The notes beneath the pieces are model-generated. The model had not been told where the DNA came from, made no database searches, and saw nothing but the letters and a program-made list of their open reading frames with translations. Positions 1 to 10,548 of a stretch of DNA of 64,000 nucleotides are shown here, piece after piece (the stretch's first letter is position 1; the number at the start of each line of letters is the position of its first letter). The DNA lies in assembly GCA_035048495.1 (NCBI GenBank), contig CM068548.1, positions 7,677,464 to 7,741,463 on the forward strand, written 5' to 3'. The stretch comes from Euptelea pleiosperma. Its lineage: Eukaryota; Streptophyta; Magnoliopsida; Ranunculales; Eupteleaceae. The position numbers and the translations under genes were made by a program.

Positions 1-1
1 T

Positions 2-205
2 ATTGAAGACTATGGTGGTCAGCTTGGATATGGAGGGGATAATTATGATTATGGTCAGTCTCAAGTACATCAACCTCAGCAGCCATTTTATCCACATGGT
101 TATGGTCAGCCTCCTCAACATCAATATGGTTATGATCAGCAGTCACATAGCTATGATTATGGCCAATCACAGTCCGACCATAGCTATAGTGGATATTATG
201 GATAA
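2..205 (+). CDS. 3' end of a gene: Tyr/Gly/Gln-rich C-terminal tail
   Basis: This is an open frame entering from the left edge, so only the last 67 codons are visible. The tail is low-complexity and made mostly of Tyr, Gly, Gln, His, Ser and Pro, with repeated short blocks such as YDYGQSQ and HSYSGYYG before a TAA at 203-205. A 3' UTR intron is plausible, with a GTAAGT donor at 318 and an AG acceptor ending at 408. After the stop, the same frame stays open for 33 more codons to a TAA at 305-307, and this stretch looks protein-like, so the first stop may be a recent truncation. Tails of this kind occur in plant hAT transposase-like proteins and in RNA-binding proteins. Without the body of the gene, neither can be chosen. 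Confidence 0.5.
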   Translation: MEDYGGQLGYGGDNYDYGQSQVHQPQQPFYPHGYGQPPQHQYGYDQQSHSYDYGQSQSDHSYSGYYG

Positions 206-420
206 TCTAGAGGGAGCTATGACACTACAGAGCCAAACGATACTGCATCCACCCAGTATGGGTCATTTTTCTTTCCTATGAACCCCCTTGATGGTTACTA
301 TAAATAATAGTACAATCGTAAGTTTATTTATTTTGACTCTTTATTATTATTTTCAGAAGCTATATTTACATTTATTGAGTTAATCATTGAAAATCTTTAT
401 TTTTGCAGGTGTAAGACTCC

Positions 421-904
421 AAGCTAAGGGAGGTGTTTAAGCAATTGGTATGAGTCGCGTACGTAACAGGTACTTATTTGGGGGTCTTAAAATTGTTTTA
501 ACGTTTACTGGTTTAGCACTAAGTAGCAAGAATTTGTAGATTCTCCAAACTATTTAACAAATGATGAGTTTGATCCACCAAATTTAATATCTTTTGGATT
601 GTACGTATCTATTTGTTTTAATATTTTGTGTAAATATGTAGAAGCTTGTGTTCTAGTGGTTTTATAGGAGTCTAAGTAGATTTTTTTTATAAATTTTTAT
701 AATTTTTTTACATTTATTTTTTTATTTTTTATACTTTTCTTCCATCACAAGAGGTTAAAATATTTATATTCCTAATGTTTTATGTGTTTTCTAATTTTAT
801 GATTTCTTTTATGAATTTTTATGATTTTTTCTGATTTTTCTACAATTTTTGAATTTTTTCTACATTTTTTAGGATTTTTTTTGCATTTTTAGGATTTTTT
901 TTTC
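421..904. other. AT-rich intergenic stretch, no gene seen
   Basis: The stretch is T-rich, with long runs of T and several degenerate copies of a short TTTTTAGGATTTTTT-like motif near 840-900. No coding signal or RNA gene was recognised. Confidence 0.6.
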
Positions 905-1620
905 GGAAAATTGCAGAAAAGAAAATAAACTTTAATTTATTTACAAAAAAGAATACAACTTTTCGCAAATCACAAAAAAGAAAACGAAACGCCCTTTCAA
1001 AGGGCGTTTCGTCTGCTGTCAGTCCAATCAGTCGTCGACTGACTAACGAATGACTGATGGCTGACACGTCTGACAAACGCCCTTTTAAAGGGCGTTTATT
1101 CTTGAGAAATTTTAAAAAACGTCCCATAATTCCTCAACTTCTAAACCAATCTACGAATATCGGAATGATCTGAATTTTTGTGAGGATGATCTCCTCACCA
1201 TAGAGATCATCCTCACCAAAAATCAGCCATTGATTCATCTTCTGGGTACGCCAAAATGGGCGTAAAAATTGGGGTATCAAAAAACACCCTTTAAAAGGGC
1301 GTTTGTCAATAAAAAACGCCCTTTAAAAGAGCGTTTTCTACTGACACACGCCCTTTTTTAAAATAACGTATGTCAGGTGGTCAGATGTCGGACTGACACT
1401 GACAGACGTTTTTCAAAAAGGCGTTTATTACTGAAAAACGCCATTTAAAAGGGCGTTTGTCAGAAAAAACGCCCTTTTAAAGAGCGTTTTTTTAATAAAC
1501 ATGTGCCACGTCATGAAACGCCCTTTTAAAGAGCGTTTCGTTTTCTTTTTTGGGATTTGCGAAAACTTGTATTCTTTTTTGTAAATGAATTAAAGTTGGT
1601 TTTCTTTTCTGCAATTTTCC
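905..1620. mobile_element. Fold-back (long terminal inverted repeat) element, 716 bp
   Basis: The left end (905-1012) and the right end (1513-1620) are inverted copies of each other over about 105 bp with few mismatches; both termini read GGAAAATTGCAGAAAAG inward. The interior holds about eight near-palindromic units with core CGCCCTTTTAAAGGGCG or variants, at 986-1010, 1075-1097, 1281-1304, 1311-1336, 1406-1427, 1434-1458, 1464-1490 and 1513-1539. Between them, at about 1115-1280, lies a piece of the Mutator-like MITE that is complete at 45951-46340. No transposase ORF is present. The flanks are T-runs, so a target-site duplication cannot be judged. The element is non-autonomous, and its superfamily is unknown. 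Confidence 0.75.
1115..1280. repeat. Mutator-like MITE fragment inside the fold-back element
   Basis: The segment containing GTGAGGATGATCTCCTCACC and the following AAAAATCAGCCATTG matches the right half of the complete element at 45951-46340 almost base for base. It lacks that element's termini, so it was captured or left behind inside the fold-back element. Confidence 0.65.
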
Positions 1621-1631
1621 ATTTTTTTTTT

Positions 1632-1740
1632 CCGTCTCGGGATCACAGTGGATCGGACCGATCCAGCCGATCCAACTCGGGATCGGAGGGGTCCGATCCA
1701 ACCGCCGATCCCGAGACTTTGATCCTTGCTGTGAGAGGAC
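1632..1740. repeat. GATC-rich dispersed repeat
   Basis: Short stretches rich in GATCC, GGATCGG and CCGATCC recur here, at about 22500-22660 and at about 62840-63010. The three copies share wording rather than full collinearity. No coding function was seen and the class is unknown. Confidence 0.4.
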
Positions 1741-1969
1741 TTTTTCACCCCAAATTTTCCCGGCCTCAAAAAGTGAGGAGAGGACAAATAAGTAAATAAC
1801 TTGGGATGAGAAAGATGTGTTTGACTCGACGAAGGGAACTCGAAATTCTGCCAGGATACTTCGTACCGGCTTTTAAAAACTTCTTATCACTCTCACTTTC
1901 AGTCAAAACACCAAGATTCCAGAATCCCACAAAGGAGAAGAATTCCCATCTCCACATCCACTTTTGAAA

Positions 1970-3000
1970 GTAAGCTCATCCCCATCTCTTCTTATCTCTT
2001 CTCTGCAACTCTGACTCACGCATTCAGGATCCTGTGTTTTTTTTTTTATTGAATTCCATTGTTTTATTCTTATTTGAATGGTGCTTCTTCTAAATCATAC
2101 ACTGTGTTCCTTTTGCAAGAATCCACTTCCTGTGTTTTTTTTTCTGAAGGAATCTACTGCTTAATGGGTTCTTTCTTTCTTTCTTGTGTTCTCTCAATTT
2201 GTTTCTCTTTTTGGGGTTAAAAGATGATAGTTTTTTCTTGGATATTCGCATCCTACGTTTTATATGTGATGATGGGTTATAATGGAATGGTGTCTTTTTT
2301 CATTGAAAAGTGTATATAAAGTGGATTTGGGTTTTCGGATTTGTATTATTTCTTTCTTACCATGAAATTTCCAAGTGACTGAAGGTGTGAATTTAAGTAA
2401 TTTTTTCCTTTTGTAAAGAAGGCTTTTTTTTTCTTTAGTTGGTTGTTCATGATTTATTCTTGTGTAAAGAAGGCTCTTTTTTCCTCTACTTGGTTGTTTT
2501 TATTCTTATGTTTGATTGAAATTGTTTGTTGCAGTTTGATTCGTGCATCTCTTGATATTGTGATTACTGTGATCAATTTGGTATTGGGGAAGAACCCAAA
2601 TGGGGTTTTATAGAATTATTAATTACCCTTGTATCATACAGTTTATGTTGTGGCTGCAATTCAGTAAGGGTCATTTGTTTCTCAACTGAACTTCCCATTT
2701 TTATGAAATTGGCCTTTGAGCTAAGCTAAGTATGGAAAGACTGGTTTGGGTTCTAATTGTTGATGCAATCAACTTGTATTCAGCTTCTATCTTTGATTAA
2801 TTATGGGTTGTGTTACTGAAAGTGCATTATTACTAAAATATCTGTAGCATCTAATCTTATAGATGTTATAATTGAATCATAGATCTTTTAATTCGAGACA
2901 ACTGCATTGTCCTTTTTCTCTGCCAAGAAGGTTATTTTACGAACTTGGATGAGATTTCTAGTACTGTGTAATCTAAAGCGATTTGTTCATCTATTGGTAG
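1970..3000 (+). other. Probable 5' UTR intron of the nucleoside transporter gene
   Basis: A GTAAGC donor at 1970 follows an untranslated leader of about 100 bases, and a TTGGTAG acceptor ends at 3000, 22 bases before the ATG at 3023. The intron is T-rich, as is typical for leader introns. The transcription start is not defined by the sequence; it probably lies near 1800-1900. Confidence 0.5.
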
Positions 3001-3022
3001 GAGTTGATCGAAAGGTGCAGCC

Positions 3023-6000
3023 ATGACAATCCCTGAAGAAAATGGGGTGCCGATCAAGCTTGAGGTCTTTCATTTATTTTATTTTATTTTATGTTTTTTG
3101 CTGCATTATACAGGATAAGATAAGAGTTTTTTTTCTTCTCATGGTGATGAATTTTTTATCAGAAGAAAATTCTAATAATTGTTTGCTATAATTACCAGGG
3201 AAAGTATACTGCAAATATAGTGTGTTGGCTTCTTGGAAATGGGTGCCTTTTCTCATGGAACAGTATGTTGATGATAGAAGATTACAATAAACATCTGTTC
3301 CCGGTAAATGTTCATTGCCCTTTTCTGCATGTTATTTATGACTCATGTTTTGGATACACTTAATTTTTTGATCTCATAGACGTGGCTTTCTAATGAAAAT
3401 ACTTTATGTAATTGAACACTACTTGCTTACATGACTCCAATTTGCTGTTAAGCGATTTTGTGGACTTGATTGGAAACTAGCCTCAAGTAAAATGGGTTCC
3501 AGAACTAAATTACTGGAACTGGGTCTGATACATCTATAAATTAACCACTTGGGCTTCACAAGCATCTTGAGCGTAATAACCTTTTTTTCTTGTTATGTAT
3601 AGGTTTCCGCCACCTAGTTCACTTTGTCATTATCAAGGTAGTTAAGGGAGCAAGGACCCCTTGCGCCCAAGGCACAAGGCACAAGGCACAAGGCGAGGCA
3701 TCCGCTTGACTGAGGCAAGGCGCAATATATTAAAAATAATAATAATAAACATAAGAAATATATCGAAAGATGAATTCTAAATTGTTACCATATACAATTT
3801 CTACAAGTAATTAACCACTAATTAACTAATCAAATAAGCAAATAAAAGAACCAGCATTGTAAATTGCAGTAGTGAATTAAATGATTCAAAACATGATAAC
3901 ATCATAGCCCAAAAGTAGTCCTAGTTAGCGTTGTCATTGTCTAAGACATAATCATTAGTGGCATTCAACAGAGGGAATTGATTTTTCTGGTAAGCATGTT
4001 ACCTCTTCCAGTAAACATTTTTCACATGTTAACAGTAATGCCCCTGAAAAGACAGATTAGGACAGTTTTATTAGAGGGAATTTCTGTCAAAATGTGGAAA
4101 ATGTTGACTGAAAGAGGTAACAAGCTCATTGAAAAAAATCATTTCCCTTTAGCAAATTACCAATTATTAAATAATAAAAACTCAAAAAATAGATAGAGAG
4201 AAATATTTCTACTGAAAAAATCATATGAAAAACAAATGAACATAAAAACTACAAGTGTACTAATAAATTAAATAATTACTGTCCACCTTGACTGAAAATC
4301 ACTGAATTACTAACTAACTACATACCATTGATTACTGTCCACCATTGACTCAATGTATCAGGTTTATTGGGGTCCGTTTGTTTGACACCTCATAGCAATG
4401 TCGGATACCGACAGTCTTTTTTTCGTAGTTCTCATTGTATATGTTTAACTGCAGTTTATTTTAGAATGTGATGGTAGGAGTATCTTATCTAGTGAAGTTT
4501 CTGCATTCTATTGTGCAGCGCTACCACCCTACAAGGGTGCTTTCCCTTGTGTATCAACCTTTTGCACTTGGAACACTTGCAATTCTAGCTTACAATGAAG
4601 CAAAAGTAAACACAAGAAGACGGAACTTAACTGGCTATATCATTTTCTTCTTAAGTTCGCTTCTGGTCCTAGTTGTAAGTACTAAACCTTTAAGTTTCAT
4701 GAAGTCTTGTTGTCCCACATATTGTTGAATTGTACTAGCCGGTTTTGTCAATTCCTGCATTAATAAATTCGTCAACTCCATCCTGATTAGACATTTTTCC
4801 AACTGATAGTTGGACCTAGCTACATCTGGGAAAGGAGGGATTGGGACATACATAGGTATCTGTGCTATCAGTGGTGCTTTTGGAGTTGCAGATGGCCATG
4901 TTCAGGGGGGGATGATTGGAGATCTATCCTTCATGTGCCCCGAGTTCATTCAAGTAAGGTGTTTGTGGTTAGACATTCTTCATATTCTCTTGCAGGTTTT
5001 ATATTAATTGTGAATCTATCGAATCATATTCCTAGATTTTGTTGTATACCTGCAGTCTTTCGTGGCTGGTTTAGCTGCATCGGGGGCTCTAACATCTGCC
5101 TTGAGATTGATTACAAAAGCAGCCTTTGAGAATTCTAAGAATGGTCTTCGCGAGGGAGCTGGTATGTAAATATCTCTTTTTTATTTACATGATTGTTGCT
5201 ATTGAGAATTGTTATGCAACTGTCTGATTAATATTGTTCTACTAGTGGTTGCACTACTACTGTCACTGGGTTTGGTACAAAGGCCAAGAAATAAACTTAA
5301 AGTAGTTGAAAATAAGACTATGACATAAAGTTTGTTGATACCATAGACTTGGTTAAAAAACCTATCCCGTAGCAACACCAAATTTTCCACTTACCCCAAA
5401 AAAAAAAATAGATTGTTAAGTCTGTTTTCTTTTACTTCAATCTTTTTCAAATGGGCATAAACTAAACTTGAGACACGTATCTCCTGTATATTTTGCAATG
5501 CAGCCCATAGAGAAACATCAGACCACACACATCTTTTTTATATCTAACAACGCAGTACACTTTTCTTAACTCAAATTAAACAAGAATTGTTTTTCTATCC
5601 GTGAGCCCATGAATGATTTTGAGACACTTCCACTCACTATAATTTATCTTCATAAGAGTGAAGCTATTAACTTTTTACAGTTCCTTTAACAAAGATCAAC
5701 TTCTTTATGAGTTCTGTTTTGCTCTCTTGTAAGTTTCTCTGGTTTTAATTTGTAGGATATTTTCTCTCTTCATCAACTTACCAGTAATTTCTGGTGAGAT
5801 TTTCTTGAATATATGAGACAACCCTGCCCCGGCTAGGAGTTTTGGAAAATTAAAATCTCTTCCTTAAGTGTATGAAGAGAGGTTCATTTTGTTTGCTAAG
5901 TGGTTTGTTTGATCATGGTACTTTTCAGTATATTGATTGGTGCATCTTATCCATCAATTGCATTGATCAATGTACTGCAGTTTATTGTTTTTAATGTGCA

Positions 6001-7571
6001 GTACACCTTAAAGCCTTCTGCTGGAAGACCCCATTCAGCACTTAAATTTCTTAAACCTTGGTGCACAAAATCATGATAGCAGATTTTAGATATAAGTAAC
6101 GACTACTTTTCCTGCATGGTTTATGGTAACCAAGACTACATTGTGTGGTTTGGATAATTACTAAGACATCAACCTGCAAAGAACAATTATCTGCTCCATC
6201 TTACAGTGGAATCTGATCTCTTTGAAATTTATGAAATTTCCTTAATAGTGATGTTTCACTTAATTGACCACTGCAGTGATGTTCTTTGCAATCTCCACAT
6301 TTTTTGAGCTGCTATGTGTGCTTCTATATGCATTTTTGTTCCCCAAACTTCCAATCGTCAAGTACTATCGCTCAAAAGCGGCCTCAGAAGGATCCAAAAC
6401 TGTTTCAGCTGATCTTGCTGCTGGTGGCATCCAAACACTACCAAGAGAAAGCGTATGTCTCTTTCCCTATATAATGATAGAAGTTCATTTTCTTGAAACT
6501 CTGACATGCTGAAATCTCCAACAAGATTTTGGAGTTTCTGCAGGCTAAAGAAGATCCTAAACAATTGGAACGTCTGAGCAATAAACAGCTGTTTATTCAG
6601 AACATAGATTATGCAGCTGACATGTTTCTGATATTTGTCCTGACATTGTCAATTTTCCCTGGGTTCTTATCTGAAGATACTGGAAAGCACAGTTTGGGTT
6701 CATGGTAAGTCCTCATTTACCAAAAACACAACCACAGAAATTTGGTTACTTGATATTCCTGTATCCAAAAGTATTTCCTGAGAAAAATAATCCATAGAGT
6801 TTCTTTTTCCCTCACTGATTGGTGAACAGTCACTCTGTACTGTGAGAATTGGAAGTGGTCTCCACATTTGTAGCATTACGGATTCTTTTCTCTCAACCTA
6901 TATTCAATTTGTTTATAGTTTCAAGAAATTACAAGAATTCCACTGACATAGAACTTAGCACATATTGACATTTCATTCTGTGATAGTCGTTTCTTAATTA
7001 ATCAAAAAAGTTTTGAAATAACACTCACCAAAGTAATTTTCATTTTGAGACAACATTCACCTTATCGTTCTGCATCCATATTGTTTTTCCTTGAATCTTA
7101 TTTTCTATTGATTTTCAGGTATGTACTTGTTTTGATCACAATGTATAATGTGTTGGATCTGGTTGGGAGATGTATCCCTCTCATTGAAAGCTTAAAGTTG
7201 AAGTCACGAAAGGGTCTCATGATTGCTTCTATTTCTCGGTTTTTACTCATCCCAGCTTTCTATTTCACTGCCAAATATGGAGACCAAGGCTGGATGATCA
7301 TGCTGACATCCTTCTTAGGATTAACTAATGGTTATCTCACTGTTTGTGTTCTTACTAGAGCACCTAAAGGTTACAAGGTTAGTTCATTGCATCCCACTTT
7401 ATTATATAAATTGTGAATTTTAAGTATTTACAATGATGTTCGAATGTGATTTTGGTTTCGCAGGGACCCGAGCAAAATGCATTGGGGAATTTGCTTGTAT
7501 TGTGTCTTCTGGCAGGTATATTTGCGGGGGTAACACTTGATTGGTTGTGGCTCATAGGCAAAGGCTGGTGA
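3023..7571 (+). CDS. ENT: Equilibrative nucleoside transporter (ENT3/ENT6-like)
   Basis: This gene encodes a multi-pass membrane carrier of the SLC29/ENT family, which moves nucleosides (in plants often with protons) across the plasma membrane or tonoplast. Exons are 3023-3064, 3199-3303, 4519-4674, 4810-4953, 5056-5161, 6277-6452, 6544-6704, 7119-7377 and 7464-7571. All introns are GT-AG, and the joined frame gives 418 residues, close to the Arabidopsis paralogues. Visible family marks are GNGCLFSWNSM near residue 26, YQPFALG near 61, GGMIGDLSFMCPE near 135, the cytosolic-loop motif KYYRSKAASEGSKTV near 210, KGLMIASISRFLLIPAFYF near 322, and the C-terminal run GPEQNALGNLL ending in DWLWLIGKGW. 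The ATG was chosen because it opens the first coding exon 14 codons before the conserved GKY. Subtype and substrate range are inferred from resemblance only. Confidence 0.93.
3634..3975. mobile_element. hAT-family fragment in intron 2 of the transporter gene
   Basis: The left end reads CAAGGTAGTTAAGGG, the same terminus as the hAT derivative at 52881-53728. It continues through shared GGCACAAGGC-rich sequence and the shared CTAAGACATAATCATTAG region that corresponds to the end of the transposase remnant. The opposite terminal repeat is missing, so this is a truncated, immobile copy within a spliced intron. Confidence 0.65.
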
Positions 7572-8540
7572 GCTTCTGCATAACCATTAGTTGGAGAAAC
7601 TTTTAGAGAGAAGATAATGTCTGAAAGACAATGTCCCGCATTCTTTCGATCAGTTAATGACTCGTGATCCGACATTGATAGAACGGGCACCATATGATTG
7701 AAACAAGATGGTCCTATCCTATTTTACAGTCCTTTTGAATCTTTTCAAGTACATTATTAGAATTATAGATGACTTATGTTTATTCTCATCCTAAATTGTT
7801 CAACAATGTTTGAATGTTACAATATTCTGTCATTACCATTGAATGTATTTGACCAACTAATATCTGAAAGAATAATAAATATGAGCAGTTGATTTTTATT
7901 TTTATAAAAAGAGGTGGACTTCTATGAAGGTCTTGTGCACACCAGAAGTTTTCAATGATGTTATATAGATTATACACCATTTCAGCTGTTATAACGGTAA
8001 CAATCCGATCCTGTCGGCTATTATTTTGAAAATAATGGCCAATATATTGCCTGTTATATACATTTAGCTGAAAATGAATTTGAGAAAATAAAAAAAAATG
8101 AGACCCATTATAACAGCCATTAACAGTCATAACACTGGTGCTATCTACCCCTTCTGCAGTTATAATTGTACCTTTTAAACCTTGTATATAAATCCAGATC
8201 TTTAATTCAAATAGTGGGCCATCTCTTTAGCCCATAAATCATACTGTTAAGCTGTCTGGAGTGAAATTGAGCTTAGGTTAGAACAACAAATGAATATAAG
8301 CTTGAATTCAAATAGTGGGCCTTCTCTTACAAATAGAAATCTTAGAATTTTATAATTTGTATTAATTTGGGGCTATCACCAATCCAAGTGGGACCCCAGA
8401 AACTGAACGACCCAGATCAAATTATAGATAGCCCATGTATGTTTTACAGCTATAGCAGTGTATAAGGTGTGACACAAGTATCTTGCTGCATATATTCTTG
8501 TTTATTTAGGTAAGATAAATATTCTAGGCTCAGGCTCTGA
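7572..8540. other. Downstream region of the transporter gene
   Basis: The 3' UTR of the transporter presumably covers the first few hundred bases. A degenerate TTATAACGG-family piece lies at about 7960-8140. No gene was recognised. Confidence 0.5.
7960..8140. repeat. Degenerate copy of the TTATAACGG MITE family
   Basis: The motifs GCTGTTATAACGGTAAC and CATTATAACAGCC face each other across about 150 bp, as in the complete element at 57923-58310. Termini are not recognisable. Confidence 0.45.
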
Positions 8541-8698
8541 GGACCCCCTTTTTCTCTTGGTGTTCACACGCTCGGCCGTGGATTTCACGAATCCAACGGT
8601 GGTTGTCAGTGGCCCAAAAAGTGAAAAAGTGATGCCAGCTCGGCGCTGACAACCACAGGCTGCACACATGAACACGAGGGGTCAGAAAAAAGGGGGTC
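8541..8698. mobile_element. Small MITE with GGACCCCCTTTTT ends
   Basis: The left end GGACCCCCTTTTTCT and the right end AGAAAAAAGGGGGTCC are inverted. Interior sequence around GTGTTCACACGCTCGGC is shared with the region at 22090-22330. A target-site duplication is not clear. Confidence 0.5.
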
Positions 8699-9030
8699 CC
8701 CTTAGCCCGACCCAATATTATATTAGATGTCGATTCCATTAATTTATCAACAACTGCGACTTCTAGGGAAGATTTCATTTTTCTGTTTGTTGTTGAGAGT
8801 ATGGGAGATGTTCGAGCACAATTTAGGTTTGTCATTTGAAAATGTGTTAAAAAATTCGGCTAAAATAATTTAAAAAGCAAAATAAAACAAAAAAAGAAAA
8901 ATATTGACATTCTTTCATGTCATAAAATGATTGTTCAAAGTCGAAAAATCAGGGAATAATTCGGAAGAGTTTGTGATTGAAATATTCTCATTATGAACTG
9001 ACATGGGCTAGTGCTTTTACAAGAAATCTC

Positions 9031-9104
9031 TACCCAAAAATTGGGATTATCTGCTAAGAACTAGGTAGAGCGGGTTTATGAATGTCTCCGTGGTGGACTT
9101 GATT
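9031..9104 (+). pseudogene. rbcL: rbcL fragment (Rubisco large subunit)
   Basis: The bases translate as KPKLGLSAKN, and then after a one-base deletion as the YECLRGGLD stretch of the Rubisco large subunit. The deletion breaks the frame and both sides leave rbcL homology, so it is a short organelle-derived relic. Confidence 0.7.
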
Positions 9105-9289
9105 CAAGCAAAGAAAAGATTTTCTCAAAAAAAGAGGGAGAGTTTTCATCGTGATGCAATTCATCCCATTGAATTTGCAGATTTCGTGGATATCTATGTG
9201 CGTATCAGGAACGATCCCGGATCTACACCGAGGTATCGTCGGTGATTCTAAAAAAAAATCGTAGAACAGAATGTGATACGATTAGATAG

Positions 9290-9340
9290 AATAAGGGACT
9301 TAAACCCTCATGATTTTTAAAGTCGACAGATTTTCCGTTC
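9290..9340 (-). pseudogene. trnL: trnL(UAA) 3' exon relic
   Basis: Read on the - strand, GACTTTAAAAATCATGAGGG followed by TTTAAGTCCC matches the variable and T arms of plastid trnL(UAA), with a few substitutions. The 5' exon and group I intron are absent. Confidence 0.55.
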
Positions 9341-9706
9341 TTAGATCGAATACAAATATGTGTGTGTGTGTGTGTGCTTCGCAATTCCATAATCCAATTT
9401 TTCAATTTCTAATTGATCCTTGGATAGAAATCGTGAGAATTTGGTCAATCGGCTGTGGAAGCCTTTACTAGCGGGGCTGCTCTCGGCCTAGTGAATATCG
9501 CTTATTCTAGTGTTTATCAGTACTGGTAAACAATCGGCTTACGCACTAAATAAGCTTTAGGCTTGTCATCTAGGAAATTGTTCGAAAGTACCATAATGAA
9601 ACGAACATAGGAGTTTGTCGCTATGAAATGAATAGGGTACCCAAATAATGAGAGATGTGTAAAACAAAGTAGGTCTGATTATGCCTATTCCAATTCAAAG
9701 AATCTC

Positions 9707-9752
9707 CGTTCCAAAACCGTACGTGAGATTTTCAGCTCATACAGCTCCTCCC
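9707..9752 (-). other. Group II intron domain V relic
   Basis: On the - strand, GAGCTGTATGAGCTGAAAAT pairs through a short loop with CTCACGTACGGTTTTGG. This is the catalytic domain V hairpin of organellar group II introns (consensus GAGCCGTATG...TACGGTT). The parent intron was not identified. Confidence 0.6.
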
Positions 9753-10110
9753 TTCTATGCATATAAATAGAAAAGTAGAAAACTTTTCATCAAAGAAAGA
9801 TCTTCCTTCTAGGCTTGGGAAAAAAGTACATTTTTAATTGTAGTGACGAATCTTGTCTTGTATGTGTTCCCAAGAAAAGGAATTTGTCTATTTTTTCGAG
9901 GTCTCAAAGGGGCGTGGAAACACATAAGAACTCTCTCATAGAGTTCAATTCCCGTTCTCAACCCATGACCAATACGAGACTGAAGCTTCCTTCAAAACTC
10001 CCCTTTGAGAGGATAAATTAACACATTTTTAAATTATATGTCAGATATACTAATACCCCACACCATCCATCTGGAAATCTTGGTTCAAACCCTTCATTGT
10101 CTTAACCACA

Positions 10111-10183
10111 TGCCAAGAACCAGATTTGAACTGGTGACACGAGGATTTGCAGTCCTCTACTCTACCACCTGAGTTATCCTGAC
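10111..10183 (-). pseudogene. trnF: trnF-like tRNA relic with GCA anticodon
   Basis: This is a 73-base match to plastid trnF(GAA) in full length: acceptor end, T arm (GTTCAAATC) and anticodon stem are all recognisable. The anticodon loop reads CTGCAAA instead of CTGAAAA, so the anticodon would be GCA (Cys). Several acceptor and D-arm pairs are also changed, for example GTCAGGATAACTCAG at the 5' end. In a nuclear location it is most likely a non-functional relic. Confidence 0.6.
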
Positions 10184-10199
10184 CCGTCCTGACGCATCA

Positions 10200-10548
10200 T
10201 CCCCATACTAGAGGGCATAAACTTTGTGTTTGTGCATGGAATCCCCCGAGAAGGGTTACAATGGTAGCTCTTGCTCCTTGGAAGGTACCAAATAAATGAA
10301 GGTAATAATAGCTATGAATATTCATCAACTCTCGGGAAAGGGTAGAAGAATGGGACAATACAATGCATTAGCACCAGCTTGACTTGAGGGGGTGGTGGTT
10401 TAGTAGTAGGCGGCAAAGTTGCTTTGCTACCTATTCCATTAGAAACCACAGATTTGTTTGTGTGTGTGTGTGTGAGTGGAGATCATGTTGGACGATCCCA
10501 TCACTCTGTGCCTTGTTCTCATCATGTTGATCATCATAACTAAAAAAT
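10200..10548. other. Intergenic stretch, no gene seen
   Basis: This stretch holds a short TG-repeat microsatellite near 10457-10473 and otherwise unique-looking noncoding sequence. Confidence 0.5.

Larger units (their letters stand above)
8990..10190. other. Scrambled organelle-derived (probably plastid) insertion
   Basis: This patch contains an rbcL fragment (+), a trnL(UAA) 3' exon (-), a group II intron domain V (-) and a trnF-like gene (-). In plastid genomes trnL lies just upstream of trnF; here both are on the - strand but in the wrong order and about 800 bp apart, so the insertion is rearranged. It could have come directly from the plastid or through plastid DNA resident in a mitochondrial genome. 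No intact gene remains. Confidence 0.65.
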
